From Streptomyces olivoverticillatus (lineage in GTDB: Bacteria > Actinomycetota > Actinomycetes > Streptomycetales > Streptomycetaceae): a stretch of 64,000 nucleotides of DNA. Position 1 is the stretch's first letter, and each line of letters opens with the position of its first letter. The position numbers were made by a program, and so were the translations under genes. Below are positions 42,750 through 52,368 of the stretch, one piece after another. The stretch spans positions 418,325 to 482,324 of the forward strand of contig NZ_JACHJH010000006.1 of assembly GCF_014203555.1 (NCBI RefSeq). The letters are read 5' to 3'. The notes beneath the pieces were generated by a model that did not search any database, was not told the DNA's origin, and saw nothing but the letters and a program-made list of their open reading frames with translations.

Positions 42750-43658
42750 GTGACTGAGTACGACGCCGACGACCCGGCGGAGCCGGCGGCCCCGGAAGCC
42801 CCCGCCGCAGGCGGCCCCGCACAGGTGACGCCCGCCGACGCCGCCGACGCCGCGCGCCTGATCGCCTTCGGGCTCCAGCCCAAGCTGGCCCCCGCCCGCG
42901 ACGCCGAATACACCGAGCTGCTGCGCCGCCACCGCGACGACCCGGCCTTCGCCCGCCTCGCGGACGCCGTCGCCGCCGGGCTCGGCCTCGTCGTGCTCGA
43001 AGTCTCCACCCGCGCCGGCATGGCCGTCACCGCGGCGGAGGACTCCGTCTTCGCCGTCCGCATGGGCGACTACGCCCGCCGTGCCGCCACCGACTCCGCC
43101 GACCGCTTCCTGCACGGCCTCGCCCACCTCGCGGTCGCCGCCATGGCCTTCCCGCGCCCCGAGGACCTCGCCGACGACGGCTACATCGGTCGCATCACCG
43201 TCAACGGCGTCGACGCCTTCGTCCGCCAGGCCTGCCGCAGGCTCGAGGAGAAGGCCGCCGAGCAGGGCGAGAACACCGACCCCACCACCGACGCCCCCGG
43301 CCTGGAGGCCGCCTGGCGGGTCTACGCCCGCCGCAGCGCCACCGGCGCCACCAAGGACGCGCGCCGCCTGGCCGGTTCCACCACCGGCATCATCGCCAAG
43401 GCCGTCGCCTTCCTCGTCGACTCCGGCTTCCTCCAGCGCACCGGCGACGACGCCGGCGGCGCCTTCCGCACCACCGCCCGCTACCAGCTCCAGGTCCGGG
43501 ACATGGCCGGCACCGCCGCCATGGCCGAACTGCTCGAGCTCGGCATCGTGCCCGTGGCCGACGGCAGCGCCACCCTTCTGCCGCCGGACGACGCCGACGC
43601 CCTCGACCTGGTCGCCGACGCCGGCCTGCCGTTCTTCGAGCCCGGCTCCCAGCGGTAG
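42750..43658 (+). CDS. MukE/MksE/JetB-like winged-helix subunit of an SMC complex
   Basis: 302 residues from GTG 42750 (AGGAGC before). An acidic Ala/Pro-rich start of 30 residues is followed by helical, winged-helix-like parts: YTELLRRHRDDPAFARLADAVAAGLGLVVLEVSTRAG and, later, AGSTTGIIAKAVAFLVDSGFLQRTGDDAGGAFRTTARYQLQVRD. This is the layout of KITE proteins that bind the kleisin. Middle gene of the three; the spacer to the previous gene is 166 bp and to the SMC gene 48 bp. Confidence 0.6.
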   Translation: MTEYDADDPAEPAAPEAPAAGGPAQVTPADAADAARLIAFGLQPKLAPARDAEYTELLRRHRDDPAFARLADAVAAGLGLVVLEVSTRAGMAVTAAEDSVFAVRMGDYARRAATDSADRFLHGLAHLAVAAMAFPRPEDLADDGYIGRITVNGVDAFVRQACRRLEEKAAEQGENTDPTTDAPGLEAAWRVYARRSATGATKDARRLAGSTTGIIAKAVAFLVDSGFLQRTGDDAGGAFRTTARYQLQVRDMAGTAAMAELLELGIVPVADGSATLLPPDDADALDLVADAGLPFFEPGSQR

Positions 43659-43706
43659 CTGGGGAGCTTCCCGACCAACCGCCCGTCACGACAACGAGAG
43701 TCCGCC

Positions 43707-46700
43707 ATGTACGAGCTGTCCCGGGTCCGCCTCTACTCCATCGGGCCCGCCGGTGCGCGCTACGCCGACACCGTGCTGGACCTGCGCGGGGTGGGCGCTC
43801 CGGTGCCGAATCCCGCCCCCGCGCAGGCGGAGTTCTTCGAGGACGAGCCCGTCGGCCCGCCGCGCCGCCCCGCCCCCGCAGGCGTGCTCTTCCTGGAGAA
43901 CGGCGGCGGCAAGTCCGTCCTGCTCAAGCTGATCTTCTCGGTGATGCTGCCGGGCCACCGCAACACCCTGGGCGGCGCCAGCTCCGGCGTGCTGCGCAAG
44001 TTCCTGCTCGCCGACGACTGCGGGCACGTCGCCCTGGAGTGGCAGCACGTGCTCACCGGCGAGAGCGTCGTCGTCGGCAAGGTCAGCGAATGGCGCGGCC
44101 GCCAGGTCTCCAACGACCCGCGCAAGTTCGCCGAGGCCTGGTACTCCTTCCGCCCCGGCCCGGGGCTCAGCCTCGACTCGCTGCCCGTCGCCGAGTCCAC
44201 GGCGATGCGCACCCGTGCCGACGGTGCCTCCGGGGCCCGCGGCCGCCGCCGCACCATGAAGGGCTTCCGCGACGCCCTCACCGAGGCCGGCAAGGCCTAC
44301 CCGCATCTGGACGTGGTGTGGGAGGAGATCCACGAGCGCTGGAACGAACACCTCGGCGAGCTCGGCCTCGACCCCGAACTCTTCCGCTACCAGCGCGAGA
44401 TGAACGCCGACGAGGGCGAGGCCGCCGGCCTCTTCGCCGTCAAGAACGACTCCGACTTCACCGACCTGCTGCTGCGCGCGGTCACCGACACCCGCGACAC
44501 CGACGGCCTCGCCGACCTCGTGCACGGCTTCGCCCACAAGCTGGGCCGCAGGGCCGAGCTCACCGCCGAGCGGGACTTCACCGCTGGCTCCCTCGACCTG
44601 CTCTCCCGCATCGCGGAAGCCGCCGTCCGGCGCGACCAGGCGCGCGGCGTCCACGCCGGCGCCGAGCGCCGCACCCGCGTGCTGGCCCGCCGCCTGTCCG
44701 CGCGCGGCGCCGAGGAGCGCGGCCGCGCCATCGAGCTGGCCGGACAGGTCGCGGCCGCCGCCCACGCCGTCACCGACGCCGAGAACCAGCGCGGTCGCAG
44801 CTCGCTCATCGCCGCCGAAATCGCCTACCGGCACGCCTCCTTGGCGCTCGCCGCCGCCGAGAAGGCCGCCGCCGCCCAGCGCCGCGAGCTCAACGACGCC
44901 CGCACCCTGTACTCCGCCTGGCAGGCCGCCGAGACCGTGCTGCGCCACCGCGCCGCCGCCGACCGCTCCGCGCGGGTGGCCGCCGCCATCCAGGAGGCCG
45001 AGCGGGACGCGGCACCCGCCCTCGCGGCACGCACCCAGGCCGCCGTCGAGCTCGTACGGGCCCTCAACGCCGCGGCGGAGGAGGGCGAGCGGGTCGCCAA
45101 CGAGCAGGAGGAGCGCTCCGCCGTCCTCCAGGAGGCCGGCGAGGCCGCCCACCGCGACGCCACCGCCGCCGCCACCGAGGCCCAGCGCGCCCGCAGCGAA
45201 TCCGGGCACCTGCGCCAGCGCCTGGCCGAGGTCGAGCAGGAGACCGCCGAGGCGGTCCGTGCCGGCTGGCTCGACGACACCGCCCCGGACGCCGACCCCG
45301 CCCGCGCCGCGCTCGCCGCGAGCGACGCAGAGAAGCCCGCCGTGGCGGCGTACGAGACGGCCCGGGAGGCCGCCCGTCAAGCCGCCGAGCAGGCCAGGCA
45401 GGCCGCCGCCGACGAGTCCCGTGCGGAGCTGACCGCCGCCCGCGCGGCGGACGCCGCGACCGCGGCCGAGGGCGCGTACGAAGCCGAGCGCCGCGCCGCG
45501 GAGTCGCTCGGCTCGGAGCGGCGCCTGACCGAGCTGCTCGGCCTGCCCGAAGCGACGGCGGACGCCCGGGTGCCGGCCCAGCGTGGCTTCTCCTCCGAGC
45601 CCGGCGCCACGGCCGCCGACGGCCCCCTCACCGCCGAGGAGCTCGACCGCAACGCCGACGCGCTGCGCGAGCTGCTCGACGACAACGTGGCCGCGGCCGA
45701 GCGGCAGCTGTTCGAGCTGCGGACCGCGGCCGCCGACGACTCCCGCATCCTGGGCGCCCTCGGCGACGGCGGCCTGCTGCCGCCCAGCCCCGACGTCCTG
45801 GCCGCCGTCGAGTACCTCGGCGAGCACGGTATCCCCGCCCTGCCCGGCTGGCGCTACCTGGCCCAGGCCGTCGACCCGGCCGACCACGCCGCCGTGCTCG
45901 CGGCCCGCCCCGAGCTCGTCGACGGCGTCGTCATCACCGACCCCGACGCCCACGGCCGCGCCCGCGAAGTGCTCGGCAGCGCCTCCCTGCTGCCGCGCTC
46001 CGCCGTGGCCGTCGGCACCGCCGCCGCCCTCCTCGCGCCCACCCCCGCAGCCGACGGCCAGGACACCGGCGTCTTCCTCGTGCCGCCGAACCCGGCCATG
46101 CACGACGAGCGCGCCGCCGACGAGGAGCGGCACGCCCTGCGCGAGCGGGCCCTCGCCCGCGACGAGGAGATCCGCGCCGTGGCGGCCCGGCTCGCCGGGG
46201 ACCGCACCCTCGCCGCACGGCTGTCCTCCTGGCGCGCGGGCTGCCCCGCGGGCCGCCTCGCCGAGCTGGCGGACGCCGCCCGGCTGGCCCGTACGGCCGC
46301 CGACACCGCACAGGCCGCCCTCGCCGAAGCCCGTACCGCCCGGGCCGAGGCCGAGGAGAGCGCCGCCGAGACGGCCCGGGTGCGCGACGAGCGGCAGGAA
46401 GCCGCCCAGCGCGCCCGCCGCGTCGCCGACGCCCTCGCGGGGCTCGCCTACCGGCTGCGCGAGCGCGCCAACTGGCAGACGAGGCTGCGCGAACTCGCCG
46501 AGGAAGCCACCGAATCCGAAGAGCGCGCCGCCACCTGCGTGGACCGCGCCCGCGCCGCCGACGAGGACCGCCGGGCCGCCCAGCGCACCGCCGACGACGC
46601 GCACCGCACCGCCCGCGCCCTGCGCGCCGAGCGCGCCGAGATCGCCGGCGCCGCCGACGACGTCCCCGAGGGCACCGAGCCGCAGACCGTCTCACTGCCC

Positions 46701-48365
46701 GCCCTGCGCGAGGCCTACCGCACCGCCTCCCAGGTGTACGAGAAGGTGGGCGTCGGCGCCGACCTGCGCGCCGAACAGGCTCGCGCCGAGAGCGACGAGA
46801 GCGCAGCCCGCGCCGAGCTCGACCGCCTCACCAACAAGGTCCGCACCCGCGCCGCCCAGCTCCTGGAGGGCACCGACGGCGCCGACGGCCCCTCCCGCCA
46901 GGCCGCCGCCGCCCGCGCCGAACAGCTCGTCCAGATGCTGGAGAGCCGGGCCTCCACCGCGAGCGAGCAGCTCGGCCGCCTGCGCGGCGAGGCCGAGCGC
47001 CTCGCCCCGGCGGACGGCGACGCCCACACCGAGCTCGCCGAGGAGCAGGTGCCCGCCGACGCGGCCCAGGCCAAGGAACTGCTGCGCACCGCCACCGCCG
47101 AACTCGCCGCCCGCACCGACGCCCTGGAAGGCGCCCGCACCGCCCACGGCGACCTGCTGCGCGCCCACCGGGCCGCGGAGGACGCGGCCACCGGCTTCGA
47201 CGACACCGCGGCCCTCCTGCGCGACCTCCTGCGCGACAACTCCGGCGAGGAGGACGCCGAGCAGCCCGAGGCCTACGCCGGGACGCTGGAGGAGGCCCGG
47301 CAGACCGCGGCCGAGTCCCGGCGCTCCCTGCGCGGCTGCGCGGGCGACCTCTCGGCCGCGGAGGCCGCCCTCCGCGAGACGAGCGACGTGCTCGTCCGTC
47401 ACGCCAACTCCACCCGCTACGAGCAGGTGCGGACCCCCGCCCGCCAGCAGATCCGCGAACTGCCCGCGGCCGCCCTGCCCGAGCACGCCGTGGCCTGGGC
47501 CGAGGCCTTCGCGCCCCGGCTGCGGGTCCTCACCGACGAGCTGGAGCAACTGGAGCGCAACCGCGACAGCATCGTCGACCGGCTGCGCGGGCTGGTGGAG
47601 TCCTCGCTCACCACGCTGCGCTCCGCCCAGCGGCTCTCCCGGCTGCCCGAAGGGCTGGGGGAGTGGTCGGGCCAGGAGTTCCTGCGCATCCGTTTCGACG
47701 ACCCGGACCAGTCCACGCTCACCGAGCGGCTCGGCGAGGTCATCGACGAGGCGACCCGCTCCGCCGTCAAGAAGAACTCCGACCTGCGCCGTGATGGCAT
47801 GTCGCTGCTGCTGCGCGGCGTACGGGCCGCGCTGCTGCCGCGCGGCGTGGCCGTCGAGATCCTCAAGCCCGACGCGGTGCTGCGCGCCGAGCGGGTGCCG
47901 GTGGGTCAGATGGGCGACGTCTTCTCCGGCGGCCAGCTGCTCACCGCCGCCATCGCCCTGTACTGCACGATGGCGGCGCTCCGCAGCAACGACCGCGGGC
48001 GCGACAAGCAGCGCCACGCGGGCACGCTGTTCCTGGACAACCCCATCGGCCGCGCCAACGCCACCTACCTGCTGGAGCTCCAGCGGGCCGTGGCCGACGC
48101 CCTGGGCGTCCAGCTGCTCTACACCACCGGCCTCTTCGACACCACGGCGCTCGCCGAATTCCCGCTGGTCATCCGGCTGCGCAACGACGCCGACCTGCGG
48201 GCGGGCCTGAAGTACATCAGCGTCGAGGAGCACCTGCGTCCCGGCCTGCCGCAGCAACAGGATCCGGAAGCCGAGCGGGTGCACGGGGAGATCACGGCGA
48301 CGCGGATGTACCGCCGCCCGGCCGACGAGGAGGCACGGCAGGAGCCCGCGGCCACCAGGTCCTAG
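43707..48365 (+). CDS. Giant SMC-like ATPase (MukB/MksB/JetC-like)
   Basis: 1552 residues. Walker A ENGGGKS at 64-70, then a head lobe to about 260. Two very long Ala/Glu/Arg coiled-coil arms (about 280-680 and 880-1270) flank a globular middle (about 685-800, with ILGALGDGGLLPPSPDVLAA and HGIPALPGWRYLA) that should be the hinge. The ABC signature FSGGQLLTAAIALYC begins at 1406, and Walker B LFLDNP is at 1441-1446, where the usual catalytic Glu after the Asp is Asn. It is the motor of a condensin-like complex. No TOPRIM nuclease (JetD/MksG) is encoded beside it. Base composition is like its neighbours, with no sign of recent transfer. Confidence 0.8.
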   Translation: MYELSRVRLYSIGPAGARYADTVLDLRGVGAPVPNPAPAQAEFFEDEPVGPPRRPAPAGVLFLENGGGKSVLLKLIFSVMLPGHRNTLGGASSGVLRKFLLADDCGHVALEWQHVLTGESVVVGKVSEWRGRQVSNDPRKFAEAWYSFRPGPGLSLDSLPVAESTAMRTRADGASGARGRRRTMKGFRDALTEAGKAYPHLDVVWEEIHERWNEHLGELGLDPELFRYQREMNADEGEAAGLFAVKNDSDFTDLLLRAVTDTRDTDGLADLVHGFAHKLGRRAELTAERDFTAGSLDLLSRIAEAAVRRDQARGVHAGAERRTRVLARRLSARGAEERGRAIELAGQVAAAAHAVTDAENQRGRSSLIAAEIAYRHASLALAAAEKAAAAQRRELNDARTLYSAWQAAETVLRHRAAADRSARVAAAIQEAERDAAPALAARTQAAVELVRALNAAAEEGERVANEQEERSAVLQEAGEAAHRDATAAATEAQRARSESGHLRQRLAEVEQETAEAVRAGWLDDTAPDADPARAALAASDAEKPAVAAYETAREAARQAAEQARQAAADESRAELTAARAADAATAAEGAYEAERRAAESLGSERRLTELLGLPEATADARVPAQRGFSSEPGATAADGPLTAEELDRNADALRELLDDNVAAAERQLFELRTAAADDSRILGALGDGGLLPPSPDVLAAVEYLGEHGIPALPGWRYLAQAVDPADHAAVLAARPELVDGVVITDPDAHGRAREVLGSASLLPRSAVAVGTAAALLAPTPAADGQDTGVFLVPPNPAMHDERAADEERHALRERALARDEEIRAVAARLAGDRTLAARLSSWRAGCPAGRLAELADAARLARTAADTAQAALAEARTARAEAEESAAETARVRDERQEAAQRARRVADALAGLAYRLRERANWQTRLRELAEEATESEERAATCVDRARAADEDRRAAQRTADDAHRTARALRAERAEIAGAADDVPEGTEPQTVSLPALREAYRTASQVYEKVGVGADLRAEQARAESDESAARAELDRLTNKVRTRAAQLLEGTDGADGPSRQAAAARAEQLVQMLESRASTASEQLGRLRGEAERLAPADGDAHTELAEEQVPADAAQAKELLRTATAELAARTDALEGARTAHGDLLRAHRAAEDAATGFDDTAALLRDLLRDNSGEEDAEQPEAYAGTLEEARQTAAESRRSLRGCAGDLSAAEAALRETSDVLVRHANSTRYEQVRTPARQQIRELPAAALPEHAVAWAEAFAPRLRVLTDELEQLERNRDSIVDRLRGLVESSLTTLRSAQRLSRLPEGLGEWSGQEFLRIRFDDPDQSTLTERLGEVIDEATRSAVKKNSDLRRDGMSLLLRGVRAALLPRGVAVEILKPDAVLRAERVPVGQMGDVFSGGQLLTAAIALYCTMAALRSNDRGRDKQRHAGTLFLDNPIGRANATYLLELQRAVADALGVQLLYTTGLFDTTALAEFPLVIRLRNDADLRAGLKYISVEEHLRPGLPQQQDPEAERVHGEITATRMYRRPADEEARQEPAATRS

Positions 48366-48383
48366 GACACATGAGTGCCGGGA

Positions 48384-48432
48384 CAGCCCGCGCCGCCCCT
48401 CGCCGCACGCCGGTCAGGGGTAGCGCGGGCTG
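48384..48432. terminator. Inverted repeat after the SMC gene
   Basis: CAGCCCGCGC (48384-48393) pairs with GCGCGGGCTG (48423-48432), loop 29 nt, overlapping the end of the convergent minus-strand gene. Possible bidirectional terminator. Confidence 0.4.
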
Positions 48433-48773
48433 CGGGCCCTGCGCATCTCCTTCGCCTCACGGGCCGAGCTGCTCGGCACGGACACCACGCCGTGCCGCTG
48501 CCGCCACACCTGTCGCGTCACCCAGACGTCCAGCACGCCCCAGGTGGCGGCCACGGTGCTCGCCACCGTGCACAGCACCGCCGGAAGGGCCAGCCAGGAC
48601 CCGGCGAGCGCGAACAGCACCGTGACGATGGTCTGCACCACCGTCACGGCGACGACGAGGACGGCACGCACCGCGGCCGTCCGCACGGGATCGGGCATCC
48701 TGGGCCTGCGGGCCGGCTCCTCGACCCACAACGACCGGCGCACGGCCGACGGGACGTCACGGTCCGGGTCCAT
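48414..48773 (-). CDS. Small two-span membrane protein
   Basis: 119 residues. A charged N-terminus (about 1-35) is followed by two hydrophobic segments (AVLVVAVTVVQTIVTVLFAL and WLALPAVLCTVASTVAATWGV) and a basic cytoplasmic tail. ATG 48773 has a strong GGAGGTGA site. Family not recognised. It is convergent with the SMC gene and divergent from the conservon (262 bp, in which TAGGCT at about 48970 could be a -10 for cvnA). Confidence 0.7.
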   Translation of the reverse strand: MDPDRDVPSAVRRSLWVEEPARRPRMPDPVRTAAVRAVLVVAVTVVQTIVTVLFALAGSWLALPAVLCTVASTVAATWGVLDVWVTRQVWRQRHGVVSVPSSSAREAKEMRRARSPRYP

Positions 48774-49035
48774 GGCGGCTCACCTCCCCCAGCGGCTGCC
48801 CGACGGGCGCTCCCTCGACAGCTAAGAGCGAACGACGCCGCTCCAAGGTTCCCGGGAATCGCCGGGAAACCCAAGGAAAGCGGAGAAAGGGGAGGGGAAA
48901 TCAGGCCAGACTCCACCGGTCGGCGACCCGCTGACCGCACTGGCCTTCGAGCTGCACACTTCGCAGTAGTAGGCTCTCGCCGCATTACTGTCGGAACACC
49001 ACCCCCGGGGCACCGGGGTTGTCATAGGGGAGGCC

Positions 49036-51384
49036 ATGCGCTTTCGCGGGAAATCGATCCGCCGGAAGATCGTGGCGCTGCTGCTGGTGCCACTGGTGTC
49101 CCTGACCGCTCTGTGGGCCTTCGCCACCGTCATCACCGGCAAACAGGCCATCGAGCTGCTCTCCGTCGCCGATGTGCTGCGCAAACTCGGCTATCCGACC
49201 GAGGACATGGCCCGCGCCCTGGAAAAGGAGCGCCGTCAGGCCCTCGTCTACCTCGCCGACCCCGGCCGCGCCGGCGCACTGGCAGATCTGCGCGCCCGCC
49301 AGCGCACCACCGACAAAATGGTCGCCGTTTTCCGTTCCCGCGCCGACGCCGATGCCCGCAGCGATATGAGCCCGGCCGCGAAGGATCGTTTCCGTGCCAT
49401 CGAGAAGAGCCTCGATGACATCGAAGGGCTCCGCCGCAAGGTCGAGGACAACACCGTCACCCGCTTCTCCGCGTTCCAGGCCTACAACGAACTCGTCGAG
49501 CCCTATTACGACTTCACCGGAAGCCTCAGCGTCGTCCCGGACCCCGACATGGACAAGCAGGGCCGCGCCCTCGTCGGCATCGCCCGCGCCCGCGAGGCCC
49601 TCGCCCGCGAGGACGCCCTGCTCGCCTCCGGCCTCGCCGCGGGCAGCATGAGCCGGCAGGACCTGCGCGCCTTCTCCGACCGCATCGCCGAGCGCAACAT
49701 CCTCTACAGCACCAACCTCGACGTTCTGCCCGCCGCCGACCAGAAGGTCTTCGACGACTACTGGAACAGCGCCCACGCCCGGGCGCTGCGCAACGCCGAG
49801 GAAGCCGTCCTCCTCGCCGGACCGGGACAGACCACGCACGCGGCCGACGCCCGGCGCTGGGACGCGGCCGTCGCCCCCGTGCTCGCGGACCTCGGCAAGA
49901 TGAGCACCGCGGCCAACGACCGCTACGCCGGCCGCGTCGAGCCGATCGCCATCACCGTCCTGACCAAGGCCGCCGTCGCGGGCGTCCTCGGCCTCATCGC
50001 CCTCGTGGCCTCCCTCGTCATCTCCCTGCGCGTCGGCCGCGGCCTCGTCCGCGACCTGCGGCGGCTGCGCAAGGAGGCCCACGAGATATCCGGCGTGCGC
50101 CTGCCCGCCGTGATGCGCCGCCTGGCCGCGGGCGAACGCGTCGACGTCGACGCCGAGGCGCCCCTGCGCGCCTACGGCCCCGACGAGCTCGGCCAGGTCG
50201 GGCAGGCGCTCGGCACCCTCCAGCGCGCCGCCGTCGAAGCCGCCGTCAAACAGGCCGAGATGCGCCGCGGCGTCTCCGAGGTGTTCGTCAACCTCGCCCG
50301 CCGCAGCCAGGTCCTGCTGCACCGCCAGCTGACCCTCCTGGACACCATGGAGCGCCGCACCGAGGACGCCGGCGAACTCGCCGACCTCTTCCGCCTCGAC
50401 CACCTCACCACCCGCATGCGCCGCCATGCCGAGGGCCTGGTCATCCTCTCCGGCGCCGCCCCCTCCCGGCAGTGGCGCAAGCCGATCCGCCTGATGGACG
50501 TCGTACGGGCCGCCGTCGCCGAGGTCGAGGCGTACGAGCGGATCGAGGTGCGCCGCATGCCGCGCCTGGCCCTCAGCGGCCCGGCCGTCGCCGACCTCAC
50601 CCACCTGGTGGCCGAGCTCGTGGAGAACGCCACGGTCTTCTCGCCGCCGCACACCGCCGTGCACGTCGTCGGCGAGCGCGTCTCCAACGGCTTCGCCCTC
50701 GAAATCCACGACCGGGGCCTCGGCATGAGCCCCGAGGCGCTGCTGGAGGCCAACCTCCGGCTCGCCGAGACCCCCGAGTTCGAGCTGTCCGACACCGACC
50801 GCCTCGGCCTCTTCGTCGTCAGCCGCCTCGCCCAGCGCCAGGGCGTCCGGGTCTCGCTGCAGCCCTCCCCATACGGCGGCACGACGGCCGTCGTCCTCAT
50901 CCCCTCGGCGCTGCTCGTGGAGAGCCCTCCCGGCACCCGCGCGGCATGGGACGAGGACACCGGCGGGCAGCCGCTGCCCGGCGCGCACGTGACGCCTCCC
51001 GGCCCCGGGCCCGCGGCCGCGGTCGAACAGCCCACCCGGGGCTGGGCCACCCTCGGCGCCCCGGCCGTGCCCTCGGGCGAGCAGCACCAGCAGGCCGCCG
51101 AGGAGGAGCGGACCCCCACCGGGGGGCTGCCCCGGCGCGTCCGCCAGGCCAGCCTCGCCCCGCAACTGAAGGAACCCACCGCGGCCCGGCCCCGGCCGGC
51201 CCCGGACCCCGCCGACCCGGACCCCGAGCGCGACGCCGACGAGGTACGGGCCCGCATGGCCGCCCTGCAGCGGGGCTGGCAGCGGGGGCGGGAGGAAGCT
51301 CCCCCCGGCCATCGGGGGAACAACGAGGCGGACCCCACCGGAACGCCTGCACCAGGAACGACAATTGAGGGGGACGGTCGATGA
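49036..51384 (+). CDS. cvnA: Conservon sensor-kinase-like protein CvnA
   Basis: 782 residues. A membrane segment at about 12-35, an outer NIT-type (nitrate/nitrite-sensing) domain to about 310 (RALEKERRQALVYLADPGR is the typical start), a second membrane segment at about 315-335, and a cytoplasmic part with SQVLLHRQLTLLDTMERRTED in place of a normal phosphoaccepting His box. The HATPase domain has ELVENATVFSPP and HDRGLGMSPEAL. A Pro-rich tail of about 130 residues ends the protein. CvnA homologues are membrane receptors coupled to a small GTPase system. The stop overlaps cvnB (ATGA). Confidence 0.92.
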   Translation: MRFRGKSIRRKIVALLLVPLVSLTALWAFATVITGKQAIELLSVADVLRKLGYPTEDMARALEKERRQALVYLADPGRAGALADLRARQRTTDKMVAVFRSRADADARSDMSPAAKDRFRAIEKSLDDIEGLRRKVEDNTVTRFSAFQAYNELVEPYYDFTGSLSVVPDPDMDKQGRALVGIARAREALAREDALLASGLAAGSMSRQDLRAFSDRIAERNILYSTNLDVLPAADQKVFDDYWNSAHARALRNAEEAVLLAGPGQTTHAADARRWDAAVAPVLADLGKMSTAANDRYAGRVEPIAITVLTKAAVAGVLGLIALVASLVISLRVGRGLVRDLRRLRKEAHEISGVRLPAVMRRLAAGERVDVDAEAPLRAYGPDELGQVGQALGTLQRAAVEAAVKQAEMRRGVSEVFVNLARRSQVLLHRQLTLLDTMERRTEDAGELADLFRLDHLTTRMRRHAEGLVILSGAAPSRQWRKPIRLMDVVRAAVAEVEAYERIEVRRMPRLALSGPAVADLTHLVAELVENATVFSPPHTAVHVVGERVSNGFALEIHDRGLGMSPEALLEANLRLAETPEFELSDTDRLGLFVVSRLAQRQGVRVSLQPSPYGGTTAVVLIPSALLVESPPGTRAAWDEDTGGQPLPGAHVTPPGPGPAAAVEQPTRGWATLGAPAVPSGEQHQQAAEEERTPTGGLPRRVRQASLAPQLKEPTAARPRPAPDPADPDPERDADEVRARMAALQRGWQRGREEAPPGHRGNNEADPTGTPAPGTTIEGDGR

Positions 51385-51842
51385 CCGCACCGAAGGCCGA
51401 CACAAGCAACGCTCCGACGGGGACGGCCCCCGGCCGGCCGACCACCGGCACGGGCGACCTCAACTGGCTCCTCGACGACCTCGTCGAGCGCGTCGGCACC
51501 ATCAGCAAGGCACTGGTCCTGTCCGGCGACGGCCTGGCCACCGGCGCCTCCAAGGACCTCAGCCGCGAGGACGGCGAGCACCTGGCCGCCGTGGCCTCCG
51601 GCTTCCACAGCCTCGCCAAGGGCGTGGGGCGGCACTTCGAGGCGGGTGACGTCCGGCAGACCGTCGTCGAGCTGGACCAGGCCTTCCTGTTCGTCACCGC
51701 GGCCGGCGAAGGCAGCGCCCTCGCCGTGCTCGCCGACGCCGACTCCGACATCGGCCTCGTCGCCTACGAGATGACGCTGCTGGTCAAACGTGTGGGAGCG
51801 CACCTGGCCACTGCTCCGCGCGCCGGTGTCGCCGGCGCGTGA
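51381..51842 (+). CDS. cvnB: Conservon roadblock/LC7 protein CvnB
   Basis: 153 residues. Roadblock/LC7 domain from about residue 28: LNWLLDDLVERVGTISKALVLSGDGLATGASKDLS, then AVASGFHSLAKGVGRHFEAG. In this family it acts as a regulator of the partner GTPase, probably as a dimer. ATG 51381 overlaps cvnA by ATGA; the stop overlaps the cvnC GTG. Confidence 0.93.
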   Translation: MTAPKADTSNAPTGTAPGRPTTGTGDLNWLLDDLVERVGTISKALVLSGDGLATGASKDLSREDGEHLAAVASGFHSLAKGVGRHFEAGDVRQTVVELDQAFLFVTAAGEGSALAVLADADSDIGLVAYEMTLLVKRVGAHLATAPRAGVAGA

Positions 51843-52270
51843 GCGGCGGCATGACCTCAGACGGTGGTGAGGGGACGGCCGCGCGCTGGTACGACGACGC
51901 GGCGGGCCCGGTGGTCCGCCCGTACGCCATGACGCGCGGCCGCACCCGGGCCGCTGACGAGGAGCGGCTGGACCTCATCGCACTGGTCGTGGCCGAGGAG
52001 TTCTGGGCCGGGCACCCCGAAGGCGCACACGCCATCGTCGACCCGACCCTCTCCCCGGAACACCTCGACATCGCCGACCTCGCCCGGACCGAGCCCCGCT
52101 CCATCGCCGAACTCGCCGCCGGGCTGGACCTGCCGGTCGGCGTGGTCCGCGTCCTCGTCGGCGATCTGATCGACGCCGGGTATGTGCAGGTCACCCGCCC
52201 GGTGCCGCCCGCGGAACTGCCCGCCGAGGACGTGCTGCGCGAGGTCATCGAAGGCCTGCGGGCCCTGTGA
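51839..52270 (+). CDS. cvnC: Conservon DUF742 protein CvnC
   Basis: 143 residues from GTG 51839 (GTGA with cvnB); an ATG at 51851 is the alternative. DUF742 signatures: VVRPYAMTRGRTR near the N-terminus and a C-terminal winged-helix-like part, EPRSIAELAAGLDLPVGVVRVLVGDLIDAGYV. The third component of the conservon complex; a DNA-binding role has been suggested from the fold. Confidence 0.93.
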   Translation: MSGGMTSDGGEGTAARWYDDAAGPVVRPYAMTRGRTRAADEERLDLIALVVAEEFWAGHPEGAHAIVDPTLSPEHLDIADLARTEPRSIAELAAGLDLPVGVVRVLVGDLIDAGYVQVTRPVPPAELPAEDVLREVIEGLRAL

Positions 52271-52368
52271 GGGGCCCGGGGCTTGTCCCGGCGGCGGTCC
52301 ATGCGGAACGATCACCGGGCACGGGGGAGCGCGCTGCCGTACCCACCTTGAATCGGAGGAAGAAACCC

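Noticed and set aside
42580..42753. A 57-codon frame between the first two SMC-operon genes, with GTGA overlaps on both sides
   Set aside because: The overlaps are striking, but the peptide is Arg/Pro/Gly low-complexity, has no own ribosome site, and the next gene has its own AGGAGC. Probably coincidence; worth a conservation check.
43686..47794. Very long open frames on the minus strand and in another plus frame across the SMC gene
   Set aside because: They are rich in Gly/Ala/Arg/Pro without any domain and mirror the codon bias of the real SMC gene, which has full ATPase motifs.
48371..49035. Plus-strand frames of up to 340 codons after the SMC gene
   Set aside because: They run antisense to the small membrane protein with a strong ribosome site and into cvnA in the wrong frame.
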